Positions 1 to 11,001 of a DNA stretch of 45,000 bases are shown piece by piece. Each line of letters begins with the position of its first letter. Position 1 is the stretch's first letter. Origin of the DNA: Zygnema cylindricum (taxonomy: Eukaryota > Streptophyta > Zygnematophyceae > Zygnematales > Zygnemataceae); the NCBI GenBank assembly GCA_037447655.1, contig JBBHKE010001283.1, forward strand, positions 343,225 to 388,224. Reading direction: 5' to 3'. Under the pieces are notes generated by a model. That model ran no database searches. It saw only the letters and a program-made list of their open reading frames with translations, and had not been told where the DNA came from. A program made the position numbers and the translations under genes.

Positions 1-3000
1 CCTCCCCCCCTCCCCCTCTCCCTCCCTCTCCCTCCCCCCCCCCCACCTGGTCCTCCGCGAAGGCCTCCAAGACCCCCAAATCCGCCTGCAGCCCCTGCAG
101 CGCGTGACAGTTGAAGCGCCTCACTCCCTCCCCGGTCAACGCGTTGACCAGGCGGTCGCTGACGTGGCGCAGCATGCCCGAGGCCAGCTGGGGGAAAGGG
201 AGAGGGAGGGAGAGGGAGAGTTTGTGGGGGGAAGAGAGGAAAACGTGGGATTTTTTATGGATTATTTTGGGGGAGGTTTGGGGGGTTGGGGAGGGAGGGA
301 GGTTGGAAGGCAGAAGGTTGACCAGGCGGTCGCTGACGTGGCGCAGCATGCCCGAGTGGGAGGTAGAGGGAGCGAAGGGGAGGGAGGGAGAGGGAGCGAG
401 GGAAAGGGAGGGGGAGGGAGAGGGAAGGAGCAAGGGAGAGGGAGCGAGGTGGAGGGAGGGAGAGGGAACGAGGGAAGGGAAGGGAAAGGACGGGAGAGAG
501 GGAGGGAGGGAGAAGGAACGAGGGAAGGGAAGGGAAAGGACGGGAGAGAGGGAGGGAGAGGGAACGAGGGAAGGGAAGGGAAAGGACGGGAGAGAGGGAG
601 GGAGTAGAGAGTGAGGGGAGGGGAGAGGGAGGAGGCGAAAGATAAGGAGGGGATGAGAGGGAGAAAGGGAGGGAGGGGAAGTTGATAAGAGGGAGAGAGA
701 GAGGGACGGGATAAGAGTGAAAGAGGGAGGGAAGAAAGGAGGAAGAGGAATTAAGAATTGGAGTAGAGCGAGAGAATTTTTTTGAAGAAAAGAAAAAGAA
801 AGATAGTGTGCCTTTCCAAAAGGGCGGGAGAGGGAGAGGGAGAGAGAGAGGAAGAGGGAGAGGGAGAGTTGAAGTGAGGAGGAAGAGAGGGAGGGGACAA
901 GAGGGAGAGAGGGAGGGGACAAGAGGGAGAGAGAGGGAGGTGAAGAGAGAGAGGGAGGGCGGAAGGAGAGGAGAGAGGAATTAAGAATCGGGGTTGTGGG
1001 AGAAGAAAAATTAGGGGTAGAGGGAAGAAAAAGAAGGTAAGTGTACCTTTTCAAAGGCGTGCAGGGGGAGGAGCTGTTTCGCCGTCTCCAGAATGGTCTC
1101 CAAAAAGAGATGGACGTCCTCCACATAGTTGTTGCCATTCTGTAACAACATAGTAAAAACGTTTATATATTTATTGCATTTATATAACAAATAATAAACA
1201 TATACTTATTGCGTTTGTGTAACAAATAATAAAAACGTTTATATACTTATTGCATTTAACAAATTAAAAAAACGTTAATATACTTATCACGTTTATATAA
1301 CAAACTCTCGCTTTTGTTCTTAGGAGAGAATCTACAGCTAAGCTGCCAGGAAAGGGAGCGAGAAGGGGAAGGAGAGGGAGAGAGGCAGAGGCAGAGAGAG
1401 AGGCAGAGGGAGAGGGAGAGGGAGAGAGAGAGAGACAAACCGATGGCTCTGACGGCATCCAGGAGATTTGATCGGTTTGAGAAACCATTTCGTCGATTTT
1501 CGATTTCACCAATCGTAACATCGCATCATATGCCACTTGTTGGGAATTTCTCAACGCCACTCTGCCCAGAAAAAAAGAAAAAAAAAGACAAGAAAAAGGA
1601 AAAAATAATGTTTGTTTGCGCAAAAACATTTGTTTGGGAATCTCTCGACTTAACGAACTCTAAAAGAACCCTAAAAGAACCATTTCTTGACTCGACTATT
1701 CTCGGTTTGAAAAACTCAAGTTGAGAATCTTGAAGTGACTAACACCTGTTTCTTTCGAAAATCCTGAACCATCTTCTGTTATCTTCTCTGGTCCATATTT
1801 TTGATGCAATATTCCTCCCTAATTCTCAGCCGAAAACTCCCCAATTATTTTCCCTATATCTTGCCACATTTTGACATGTTTTCTGTCACAATTTCTTGTA
1901 CATTTTTGCAAATATTTTCTGTTCAATTCCCTTCACTTTCCTCTCAATTTTCCTCCTTGGGTTCCTTCGAAAACACACAAAAATCGACGACTGTAACAGG
2001 GTTTCATATTATGAATATCGAACAGGTTTTGCCGATGTTTGATAAGTATCATGAATAATATCGTGAATGAGATTGATAATCGACATATCGAAACGTTAGG
2101 TGATATCGTCGATTATGGCGAGATATCAATATCGATATCACAATATCATCAGCATCTGTACATTTGTGTCCGTACTATTCATATATTTTGTTTCAGAAGC
2201 CGTCGAGGATAAAATATTTTCTCAGTAAAGTATGCCACTGTTACCGTCATGAATCCCCGATTTCCCGTAGAAAATAATTTGTGTACCAAATGTTTGACTT
2301 CGCACCTGGAATTTTAATTTTCGCATTTGGTACGCAGAATTTACGCTGAAATCAATTGCTTGGTCAACATTTCTTACCTACTAATTTATGTACTAGGTTA
2401 TATAAACTGATCGGTCAGTTTAGCTCGTAGATAATTCGATACACTGGTTCTCGCAATGTATCAACTTCAATTTTGATTTTGATTGCAACACTAACATTAT
2501 CGGTACATCTTCTGGTACATCTCCTTGTTTAGTTTACTTTTAAGTCTCCTTTTCTTTACTATTCTTTACTATTCTCTTTACTATTCTTTGGTATTCTTTA
2601 CTATTCTTTACTTCTTTTTTTTCAGTTCTCTCCTCACCTAGAAGCTAGTTCGATCACTACGTAACACCACCATTACCTATACATCTTCTAGTTAACCTCC
2701 TTCTTTAGTTTTCTTTTAATCTACTTTACGTTTCTTTACGATTCTCACTATCCTTCACTATTCTTCACTATTCTTTACTTCTTTTTTTCAATTCTTTTCT
2801 CACCTAGAAGCTAGTCCCCCATGAGCTCCCTCCAAAAGGCGAGTGGGAATTCCACTCAATTTGGCCGCATGCTCCGCAAAGAAATTGCAGGCTCGCTCCA
2901 AAACAGTCATATTCGCAGCAATCTTTAAAGGAAAGAGGGAGAGGGAGAAGGAGAGGGAGAGGGAGAGGGAAAAGGAGAGATAGGGAGAGAGTCAGAAAGT

Positions 3001-6000
3001 AGAGAAAAGGATGGAAAAGTCAGAGAAGATGGGAAATTATTTTAAGCCTTCAGCTCAACGAGAATGTAAGACTTCCAATTGAAGTTCTTCCCATTTTTTA
3101 TGCTGGAAGTGGAGAATGTGTGAAAGAGCACTGTCAAGCAGTTAATGAATTTTTTTCTTTATTTCCCTTTTCCCCTCTTCCTCTCTCTCAGGTATATCTG
3201 CACCACGTGTGGCATCTGATGACAATGAAAACTCCCTCTCCTTCCAATCCCCTCTCCCTCCAATCCCCTCTCACCTGCATGGCATGTGACACTTGCAGTG
3301 TCGACTGGTTGATTATTCTTAGCATCGCCTCGTTCAACACTCCGGTCAAAAGTCGGTCCAAATATTTTTTAACGGCGTCGTACTGTTCCATGTGACCGCT
3401 GTGTTGCAGGTAACTGACTGACGCATCGATAAAACTCCGTACTATTCGACAACATTCCGGAACGGAAGCGGAAAACGGAGCAACGTATGGAAAGGCGGGC
3501 ATGATGTCGGTGCTCTGTTGCAGTAAAAAGACGAGGTTTTTGGCGAGGATTTAGGTTATGTTTTCGAGGTTTTTGCGAGGATTTAGGTTATTTTTGTAAG
3601 GTTTTTGCGAGGATTCATGTTATTTTTGCGAGATTTTTTGCGAGGATTGAAGTTATTTCTGTGAGGTTTTTCGAGAATTTAGGTTAATTTTGGGAAAATG
3701 TAGGTAGTTTTTGTGAGAATTTAAGCGAGTTCTGTGGGATATTTGGTTAGTTTTTAAAGGTTTTCGAAGTTTTCAGGTACTAATTTGGAGTTTAAAAAAA
3801 AAAAATAGGGTTCAACAATCTGGAACGGGAAGGAAAACGGAGCAACAAATGGAAAGGCACGCATAAAATTTGTGTTCTATATTGTAGACCCAGTTGTACT
3901 AAAAAAAAAAAAAAAAAAAGGATTTTTGTGAGGAAGCGGGCGATTTTTGGGATACTCTAGGGAAACTTTGTTGACCGGTTTTGACAGAGTTTTGACATTA
4001 TTTCAGGCTTTATTGGAATTTCAAAAAAAATGTAGCATTTTTTATGGTTTTTAGGAATTTCATTTACTCTATTCGTTGTTATCATTAAAGACTACCCAAC
4101 CTAGAATCTCAAGTTATTTTGTGTTTCTACTATTTGAATAGATTTATTTGTATGATATGTACATTTCTTTTTGTTTTTAGTTGGTTTCGAAACTCTTAAC
4201 GGTAATTCTAGCTTTAAATCGAAAAACATTTTAAAAAATCATTTGTTTATACAAACCTGAATATGGAAAGCGAGAACATTCATAGAATATTCGTATTCTT
4301 TTCGCATCATCATTTGCTCAAATTTATCATTCGCCAAAGTATCATTAATTTGTCGACGAGAATCCGTAAGAAGAAGATCGTGATATTTGTCTCTCATCAT
4401 ATCGAGAACTTCGAGTAAAGGCGCCACCTGGCAAAAAAATCCATTGTATTAAAATAAAAGAAAGTCAGGACAGAAAAATATGATTTGGAATAGTCAAACT
4501 AGTCCACTCAATAGTCAACTAAATCTAAGGTCCCCTCCCTTCCTCTCTCTACATTCTCCTTCTTCTTCTCCTTTGCTTCTCATGCACACTTTCTCCTCTC
4601 TGCCTATGCTTTCCCTATCTGTTTCCTCCCCATCCCATTGATCCCCACCATCCCTTTCTTCACGCTCAATTTCCTCTACTTTCTCCCCTCCCCCCTCTCT
4701 CTCTCTCTCTCCCCCCCTCTCTCTCTCTCATGCGCCTCTACCACATGCTGAGATCTCGACTCTCCCTTTCTTCACCCTCGCTTCCATCTCCTTCCTCTCA
4801 CTCTCACAGATTCTCTCCCTCTGCAGTAGCCAAAAACATTGTGTTAGAGAGGGAGGGAGGGAGGGAGGGAGAGAGGGAGGGAGGGAGGGAGGGAGGGAGA
4901 GAGAGAGAGAGAGAGAGATTGTTCACCTGAAAACCATATCTCCGAAGAGAAGCACATAAAAGACTGGCATCGTCTTTCACCAGCAACATATGCTCTGAAG
5001 TATTCATACGCCCAAATTGCTCCTCCATTACCCCTTTTATTTTAAAAATGGCCGTATCCCACAATATGTCCACCTGGCTGTTTGTGATTAGTCCTCCCGC
5101 AGTCCTCATAATTCGATCCTCCACGATAAAAAAACCCGCAACTTGAAAACAATATTGGCTAAAAGCTTGGGGTACAAACTGCAAAAAAAAAATTGTACGA
5201 CAGTAGGAAGAGGGGAAAAAATTAGGACCAAGATGAACTAAGAATAAGTTTAGGAAAAAAAAACTAAGCAAAAAAGAAAATTCCTTACAGGATATTGACA
5301 CTAAAAAAATGCAGTATCAAAACATAAAATACAGCGAAAAAATAAACATTAGTTTGCAGCTTAAAACCAGCAAACCCGTTCCGATTTCCGCTGTTCTCTC
5401 CATTTTCTTCCATCGCCTCTCTTCTCCCTCCTCTTCTACTTCCCTTCTCTCCTCTCCCTCTCCCCTCCTTCATTTCTCTCCTCTCTTCCCTTCTCTCTCC
5501 TAATCTTGCAAAACAAAATCTTGCTTTCACCGAATGAAATTAGCTGTTTAGCAACTTTGACACTATTTTTATAAACAAACTTTTTAACGACTTTGACTCT
5601 TTCCTCTCTCCTCCCTTTTTTCTTTCCCTCTCTTCCCCTCCTCCTCTCTTCTCCTCGAATCTCCCTCCCTTCTCTTTCCCTCTCCCTCTCCTCTCTCTCC
5701 CTCTCCCTCCCTTCTCTTTCCATCTTCTCCCTCACCTGTCCCACTTGGAATTGCAAATCTGAATTCAATTGCAATTTCCGATTGTCGTAATAATATTCGC
5801 GGAATTGATCCTGTAATCCTAAACATGTGTTAATATAATGCGCTCGATAAACCGGTGTAACATCAAATTTAAGCAAAGAACTATCATCCTCGGCATCCTC
5901 CACTTCCAACATATACGCCATAGTTCTCTGTCCTGCCCGAGTCTGTTCTGACCAAAAAATTTCCCCCAACCCCCCCAAAAAAAAAGAAACTTGTATTATC

Positions 6001-8556
6001 AGTGGGGAAAAAAATATTCAATCAAAGCTCGTCCATAATTGCTCCCAACCTCATTTTCTTAAGAACTGTGACGAAGGTCACACTCACCAGTTACTCTATC
6101 TGTCCCTGTCACTCTCCCAATTCTGCCTCTTTCTTAAAAACATGTGACTAATGTCACACTTATCATTTCCTCTGCCTATGTCTTTTCTTCCAATCCTCCC
6201 AAATTCAGTTTTTATTGAAGACCTGTGACAAACGTCACAGTCAACAGTTCCTCTGCCCATCTCTATCTTTCTATCTCTATCTTTCTCCCAATTCCGCATC
6301 TCGTCCTTAAGACATGTGACATATGTCACACCTCCAAGTTTCTCTGCTTCTGTCCCGCACACAATTCAACCTCTCTTTTCTAAAGACCTGTGACAAATGT
6401 CGCACTCACAAGTTCCTCTCCTTGTCTCTGTCTCTCACAAGATTCCACCTTTCTTTTCTACTACTTGTAAGAAATGTCACACTCACCAGTTCCTCCGCCT
6501 GTCTCTGTCTTTCTCCCAATTCTGTCTCTCTTTTCCGTGCTGACGATGCCTGTCCAATCGCCTGCTTTCCTATTTCTCGTGACATGCTTCGAATTTGAAC
6601 CAGCCAATCGTTGAGCTCCAAATTCACTTTTCGCTCGATATGACTTCGACAGATTGGAATCTGACGGTCTACATAAGCCCTAAGAGCTTTTGCAGGAATG
6701 TTATTTAAATGATCTCGTTCGAGTGCATCAAGTGTTTTAAGAGCTTGATAATAACTGTCGACTGCTAAGGCATCAGTCACCTGAAAGTCAAAAAAATAAC
6801 CAAATGAGGCCAAAATAAAAAGGGTACAACTATTTCGAACCAGGTTAGAGCACAACATAATCATCGTGTAAAATATATCTGATTCTCAAGTAAATAGAAT
6901 CACAATGTGATAAGAATGTATCAATTTATTCAAAGATTTGAAATTTCAAGAACTTGATGTAAATACGAGCTGTAATTTTATCCGTTTCAGAACAGCCTCT
7001 CCTTTAATACCGCAACACTGAATGTAGTTTAACCAAGTTTGGGAAATGAGATAGGGAAAATAAGTAGGAATTCATATGAGGCATACTAGCAAAGAAACAG
7101 TTTCTTCACAAGTGCCTGAACTGGCTCAAGAACTTGAAAAAACCAATGCCCAAAAAAACCAAAATGCTCTCCTCACCTTCGCACAAAGATCCAACACATT
7201 TTTGCAAATTCGCAATTTATCAATTGCCTCCCCCAAATTCTCCTTAACTCCATGTGCTTCAATCAAATCCTCCAACTTTCGCAACAAAACACTTCCAACT
7301 TCTTGCATTTCGTTGTTTTGCATATTCAATCCATGTTTTAGTTCCTCCGCATCGACCAAAACGAATCGAAGCTCGTCGACAGCGTGGATAAACTCTTCGT
7401 AATGAAGCTTGCAAAGTTCTTCTATTTCGATTTCTTTTTTTTTAACAAATGTTCGAAGCTAGGACAGCGCCAATGTGAATCCCAAAAACAAAGTGTCAAA
7501 GAGTTAGCAAGAAAGACAAGAATTTTGGAGCATATTGTCAATAGATAGAAGCATCATGTTTGATTTTTCTGCTGAACCACCTTAGTAGACAAGATTTTCC
7601 AGTAGATATCTCCTCTTCGTAGCAATACCTTTTTTCGGGAAAAAGTAGAAACAACCGAAGTAACTTAGAAAGAAGAATCGCAATTTTTATCAGCGTAGAT
7701 AACATCATACATTAACCATTCAGGAATTACCCACATTAACTCCAATGATGACTTGCAGAGATGCACAATGAGACCCAATTAGTGTGTCGACTACATTGCT
7801 TAGGATACACATTTTTTTTTTCCATAACAAATCAAATACAAGGGCAATACTTTCACAATGAACCTGAAACATACATTTCAGAAACATTTCTATTCGACAA
7901 TCTGTACAAGGTCCAAAAACAGCTACATTTTCCACCATAATCAGTGTGGATCTTTTTAAATACCACATTATTTATTGTGGACCACATGGTGAATGGTGAT
8001 ATAACTTCACACTTACACATATTAGTGTGGATATTATGGGGTCAATGTCATGTATTTAAATACAAAAACTTCAAATACAAGTAAAAAAAACCAATATTGG
8101 AATAAGATTGATAGAGAACCCTTGGGCACGAGTTTCACTTTGCGATTGACCTAAATTTGCTGGTCAAACCACATTGTGTATAACTTCTTCTGAAAAAAAG
8201 CAAAATAACATATACAGTGGAAAAAAAAACCTATGGTAAAATTATACAAAAAACGTGAATTTTTTAGAGGTTTTTTATGTTATTTTTCAGAATACATAGG
8301 CCTTTTAGGGATATTAACAATTTAACAATTTATCTACCTGAAGAAGGAGAGCTTCCGGTCTCCCTCCCTTGAAGGCTGTACGGATGAGAGGACCTAAATC
8401 CTCCCCATTGGCTATATGCGACGTCAGCACGGCGTCATCTACTACAGCTGCCACGTCAGCATCCACGGACGACCCAACCTTTCCTGCATTGCGAGGGAGA
8501 GAGAGAGAGGAGGAGAGAGGAGACATGAAGGATTTAACTGGAGAGGATGAATCCAT
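1..8556 (-). CDS. SEC15: Exocyst complex subunit SEC15 (11 exons visible, 3' end beyond the window)
   Basis: Encodes SEC15, an exocyst subunit that links Rab-GTPase-marked secretory vesicles to the tethering complex at the plasma membrane. Exons on the minus strand, 5' to 3': 8556-8338, 7458-7177, 6780-6487, about 5942-5736, 5178-4927, 4427-4257, 3514-3275, 2922-2804, 1561-1441, 1139-1047, 187-47. All junctions are GT-AG and all introns phase 0 except the phase-2 intron 8. The joined exons give about 713 codons without a stop; plant SEC15 is near 790, so the last part lies outside. Diagnostic stretches are [13 protein letters not shown] (exon 1), [18 protein letters not shown] (exon 2), [13 protein letters not shown] (exon 3), [12 protein letters not shown] (exon 4), [17 protein letters not shown] (exon 5) and [11 protein letters not shown] (exon 7). 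The ATG at 8556 precedes [10 protein letters not shown]; the upstream open frame is low-complexity and unlikely to be coding. The exon 4 acceptor is the least certain: two in-phase AGs lie 18 bases apart. Confidence 0.95.
317..356 (-). repeat. Displaced 40-bp copy of SEC15 exon 11
   Basis: Positions 317-356 repeat 143-182, inside exon 11, without a mismatch over 40 bases, 174 bases away in the upstream intron. The copy lacks the exon's own acceptor (the bases following GCCCGAG differ), so it is probably not spliced as an exon. The perfect identity suggests a recent duplication. Confidence 0.9.
747..826 (-). repeat. Decayed copy of the SEC15 exon 10 donor junction
   Basis: The stretch around 790-826 resembles 1025-1062, which spans the exon 10 end and its 5' splice site, displaced by about 235 bases. 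The preceding GGAATTAAGAAT is shared with the segment near 977. In the copy the donor GT has become GC on the coding strand, so it would be a weak or dead splice site. Confidence 0.65.
1562..2803 (-). other. SEC15 intron 8 (1242 bp)
   Basis: The longest SEC15 intron and the only phase-2 one. It holds AT-rich unique DNA, an ATCGATATCG-rich stretch at 1985-2150 that looks like the inner part of a hAT-type MITE but shows no clear ends, and a duplicated donor region at its 5' end on the coding strand (separate entry). No RNA gene or extra exon was recognised. Confidence 0.75.
2483..2815 (-). repeat. Tandem duplication of the SEC15 exon 8 donor region
   Basis: Two diverged copies of about 170 bases lie next to each other (about 2483-2649 and 2650-2815). 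Both contain the end of exon 8 and its 5' splice site, seen on the plus strand as CACCTAGAAGCTAGT at 2635 and 2801, 166 bases apart, followed on the coding strand by an ACTATTCTTTA-rich tract. The copy at 2801 joins the real exon; that at 2635 is an extra donor inside the intron. Confidence 0.85.
3534..3720. repeat. About 32-bp tandem repeat in SEC15 intron 6
   Basis: Five degenerate copies of a GCGAGGATTTAGGTTAT-type unit start near 3543, 3576, 3607, 3640 and 3671. They lie directly beside the acceptor of exon 7, between the true exon and its displaced copy. Confidence 0.8.
3809..3890 (-). repeat. Decayed copy of the 5' edge of SEC15 exon 7
   Basis: Positions 3811-3886 resemble 3449-3524, which covers the start of exon 7 and its acceptor. 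The shared string GAAAACGGAGCAAC stands at 3471 and 3833 (362 apart), and both copies continue with ATGGAAAGGC and an AG acceptor-like end. The substitutions show this duplication is older than the exon 11 copy. Confidence 0.75.
4687..4918. repeat. CT tract and GGGAGG tract in SEC15 intron 5
   Basis: A CTCTCT/CCCC run at 4687-4730 is followed after about 110 bases by a GGGAGGGAGG and GAGAGA run at 4845-4918. The two tracts are roughly complementary and could pair in the pre-mRNA. The rest of intron 5 shows nothing recognisable. Confidence 0.75.
5390..5735. repeat. CT-rich low-complexity DNA in SEC15 intron 4
   Basis: TCTCCCTCTCC-type repeats on the plus strand, so purine-rich on the coding strand, the reverse of introns 5 (in part) and 10. 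They run directly up to the donor of exon 4 at 5736. Confidence 0.8.
6062..6540 (-). repeat. Six-copy tandem array of the SEC15 exon 3 donor junction
   Basis: The last part of exon 3 and its 5' splice site are repeated through intron 3. The marker GTCACACTCACC or its variants stands near 6078, 6153, 6234, 6325, 6399 and 6476, spacings 74 to 91 bases; the last is the functional junction. Each copy carries a CTCTGCCTGTCTCTGTC-like exon end and a TGTGAC-N-GTCACA palindrome just inside the intron. The copies differ from one another, and several keep a GT at the expected place. Confidence 0.9.
6781..7176 (-). other. SEC15 intron 2
   Basis: AT-rich, 396 bases, with no repeat, RNA gene or extra exon visible. 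Confidence 0.7.
7459..8337 (-). other. SEC15 intron 1
   Basis: AT-rich, 879 bases. A GTGTGGA/TCCACAC motif recurs between 7930 and 8040 in both orientations and may be the remnant of a small inverted-repeat element. No clear ends or coding potential. Confidence 0.6.
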
Positions 8557-9810
8557 GATGGTGGAGACGGAGAAAATAAACAAGAGAAAAAAATGGGAGA
8601 GATGAGAAAATGGAAGGTCATGAGAGAAAGGAAGGAGGGAGCCAGGGAGAGGAAGAGGGAGAGGTGAAAAGGGGAGGGAGGGAGAGGAGAGAGACAAAAG
8701 ACATTGTTTAGGAACCTGAGGGTGTGGTATAGACGAGGGAACAGACGAAGTAGAGAGGGTAGAGTTAGGAGAGAAATGGACAAGACAAAATTAGGGCAAA
8801 CGTTAGGATGAGGTAAGAAAAGATGGAGGAGAAATTTGGGTTTCAAACGACTAAGTCTCGAACTGGGGAAAATTCAGTGCGCAATTCAGTGCGCAAATCA
8901 GTGCGTAATTCAGAGCCGGCAAATCGTGCGAACATTTCCCACATTGCGTTTCATACTTTCATTACAGCCGTGAAAAGTTCCGTGCGTTGGTTCATTGGTA
9001 ATGTGAACATGGCAACTTCACACGTTCACCAAAATTCGCACTGAATTCCATACTATTCATGGGTTCGTATTTCAGAGTTTGGGACTTCGGAGTTTCGGAC
9101 GCGTACGAAAGCGCGTAGTTCCAATGGTAAAATACTAAAATGTATCTGAATGTTTGACCTGTTAAGGATACTTTCGCATGTAATCGAAACTTAGTCTTGT
9201 TACTTTGTTTTTTAGCGAAGATTCTCCGTACAGATTTCAGAGCATTCCGATGTAAACGCAAATAACTTTGTTACTTAAAAAAGTGACTTACGTAGACGTG
9301 TACAAAACTGTGTGACAGATGGAGTGGTACACAAAATGAAGCGTAACTTCCACTCGGCTTCAATTTGAGGCGTCTTTCCGCACGCTGTACAATTTTTGTG
9401 ACTTCGTAATCTCTGTACACCACATTGTCGACGTGGAGGCTTTCAGCACCCTGCCGTACTGAGCACGCCATGGAACGCCCTTCTAATCTCTGCCATGTAA
9501 TGTCTTTGTACTTTCCACCTTCCATATTTCCCATTCTTGCAAAAACGGATTCAAAGCATATCAATATAGTGTATTGAAATAGAGAAAGACGACAAGCATT
9601 TATTTACGGTCTTCTATACAGCTACGTATGTTCAAACTTACATATGATATTGGCAAATTGTTGTTGGTTAATGAAAACAGAATAATATGCCACAAAAACC
9701 AAAGATATGACATGAAATAAAGAAGGAAAAACTAATTTGCTTAACATGAAATAAACAAGAAAAAACAATTTTTTTATGTAATTTTTTGCTTATTTTTTCA
9801 GTAGAACTGT
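8557..9810. other. SEC15 upstream region
   Basis: Contains the probable 5' leader and promoter of SEC15, but no core promoter element could be placed. GA-rich DNA lies at 8495-8700, and a short direct repeat CAGTGCGCAA at 8877-8905. From 9000 to 9560 the base composition resembles the CG- and GTAC-rich transposon nest at 17-29 kb, so part of it is probably old inserted DNA. Confidence 0.5.
9156..9180 (+). repeat. Solitary end of a Harbinger-like element
   Basis: TTAAGGATACTTTCGCATGT here resembles the reverse complement of the element end at 17793-17812 (TAAGGGTACTTTCGCATGTG). A partner end nearby was not found, so it may be a truncated copy. Confidence 0.4.
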
Positions 9811-10710
9811 TCACAATCTGAATTATTTTGTTAATTTCAGTTTAACGCACTGTAGTTTTCCTCACGTTAAAACTTTTGTACAGCTACAATCTGAACTATT
9901 TTCCTATTTTCAGTTAAGTACACAGTTTGACAGTATATCATGGCTATTTTTGGCTCATTATAATTGTTTGATCAGTTTACAATCTGAATTGTATTCATTT
10001 TTTCATGGTCATGGTTGTTTTCGGCTCATTATAACTGTTTGTACAACTTACAATCTGAACTGTATTCCTTTTTTCATTCCTTTTTTCTCATTCATTTTCT
10101 CAGTTCAGTACACAGTTTGACACTATTTCAAGGTTGTGCGGCTCATTATGATTGTATGAACAGTTTACAATCTGAACTATATTCCTTTCACTATACAGTT
10201 TGACGCTATTTCATGGGTGTTAGCGGCTCATTATAATTGTATGAACAATTTACAATCTGAACTATATTCCTTTTCTAAGTTCACTACACAATTTGACACT
10301 ATTTCATGGTTGTTTTCAGTTAATTATAATTATATGAACAGTTTACAATCTGAACTGTATATACAGTTTGACGCTATTTCATGGTTGTTTACGGCTAATT
10401 ATAATTGTTTGATCAGTTTACAATATGAACTATATTCTTTTTTTCATGGTCATGGTTGTTTTCGGCTCATTATAACTGTTTCTTAAAATCTAAATTGTTT
10501 TCCTATTCTAATCCCTTTTCTTAGTTCAGTACACAGTTTTGACATTATTTCATGGTTGTTTTCGGCTCATTATAACTTTTTGAACAACTTACAATCTGAA
10601 CTGCATTCTTTTTTTAAGTATTCCTCCATTCAGTTCATTACACATTTTTGGCACTGTTAAACTCATTATAATTGTTTGCACAACTTACAATCTGGACTAC
10701 AATTTAAACA
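9811..10710 (+). repeat. Degenerate minisatellite, about 70-130 bp unit
   Basis: At least ten copies of a unit containing GGCTCATTATAA, then CAGTTTACAATCTGAACT and TTTGACACTATTTCATGG. The ACAATCTGAA core lies near 9813, 9886, 9979, 10049, 10167, 10252, 10345, 10420, 10590 and 10687. Unit length varies by internal T-rich expansions. The open frames here are repeat artefacts. Confidence 0.85.
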
Positions 10711-11001
10711 TGAACTAAACATTCTACGCTTCTATTTGATACATTGACATTAAATGTTGTTAAAAAACGAATTTAAATTGAAATCAACTGGTTGATGCTT
10801 TTAGTTTAAGGTGCATCTATAAACGAAAATGGAATTCATGGTATATAGGTAAACGAGATGATTCATACATAAAAGTCATCTCAACTTCCACATTTACTCA
10901 AGTGAAACTAATATAGATTAATTAAAATTGTGGAATTGGAATATAATATTAAAATATGTCTACTCAATATTAGAAACAATGTATGAATTTTAACATTAAA
11001 A

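Larger units (their letters stand above)
188..1046. repeat. SEC15 intron 10: purine-rich low-complexity DNA
   Basis: Almost entirely GGGA/GAGA repeats on the plus strand, hence CT-rich on the SEC15 coding strand. Within it three copies of a roughly 70-base GGGAAGGGAAGG-type unit stand in tandem around 455-600. Long open frames here are artefacts of the simple repeat. The intron also contains two displaced copies of flanking exon edges, listed separately. Confidence 0.9.

Noticed and set aside
1314-1724. 136-codon plus-strand frame
   Set aside because: Antisense of SEC15 exon 9 and its GA-rich intron; no domain.
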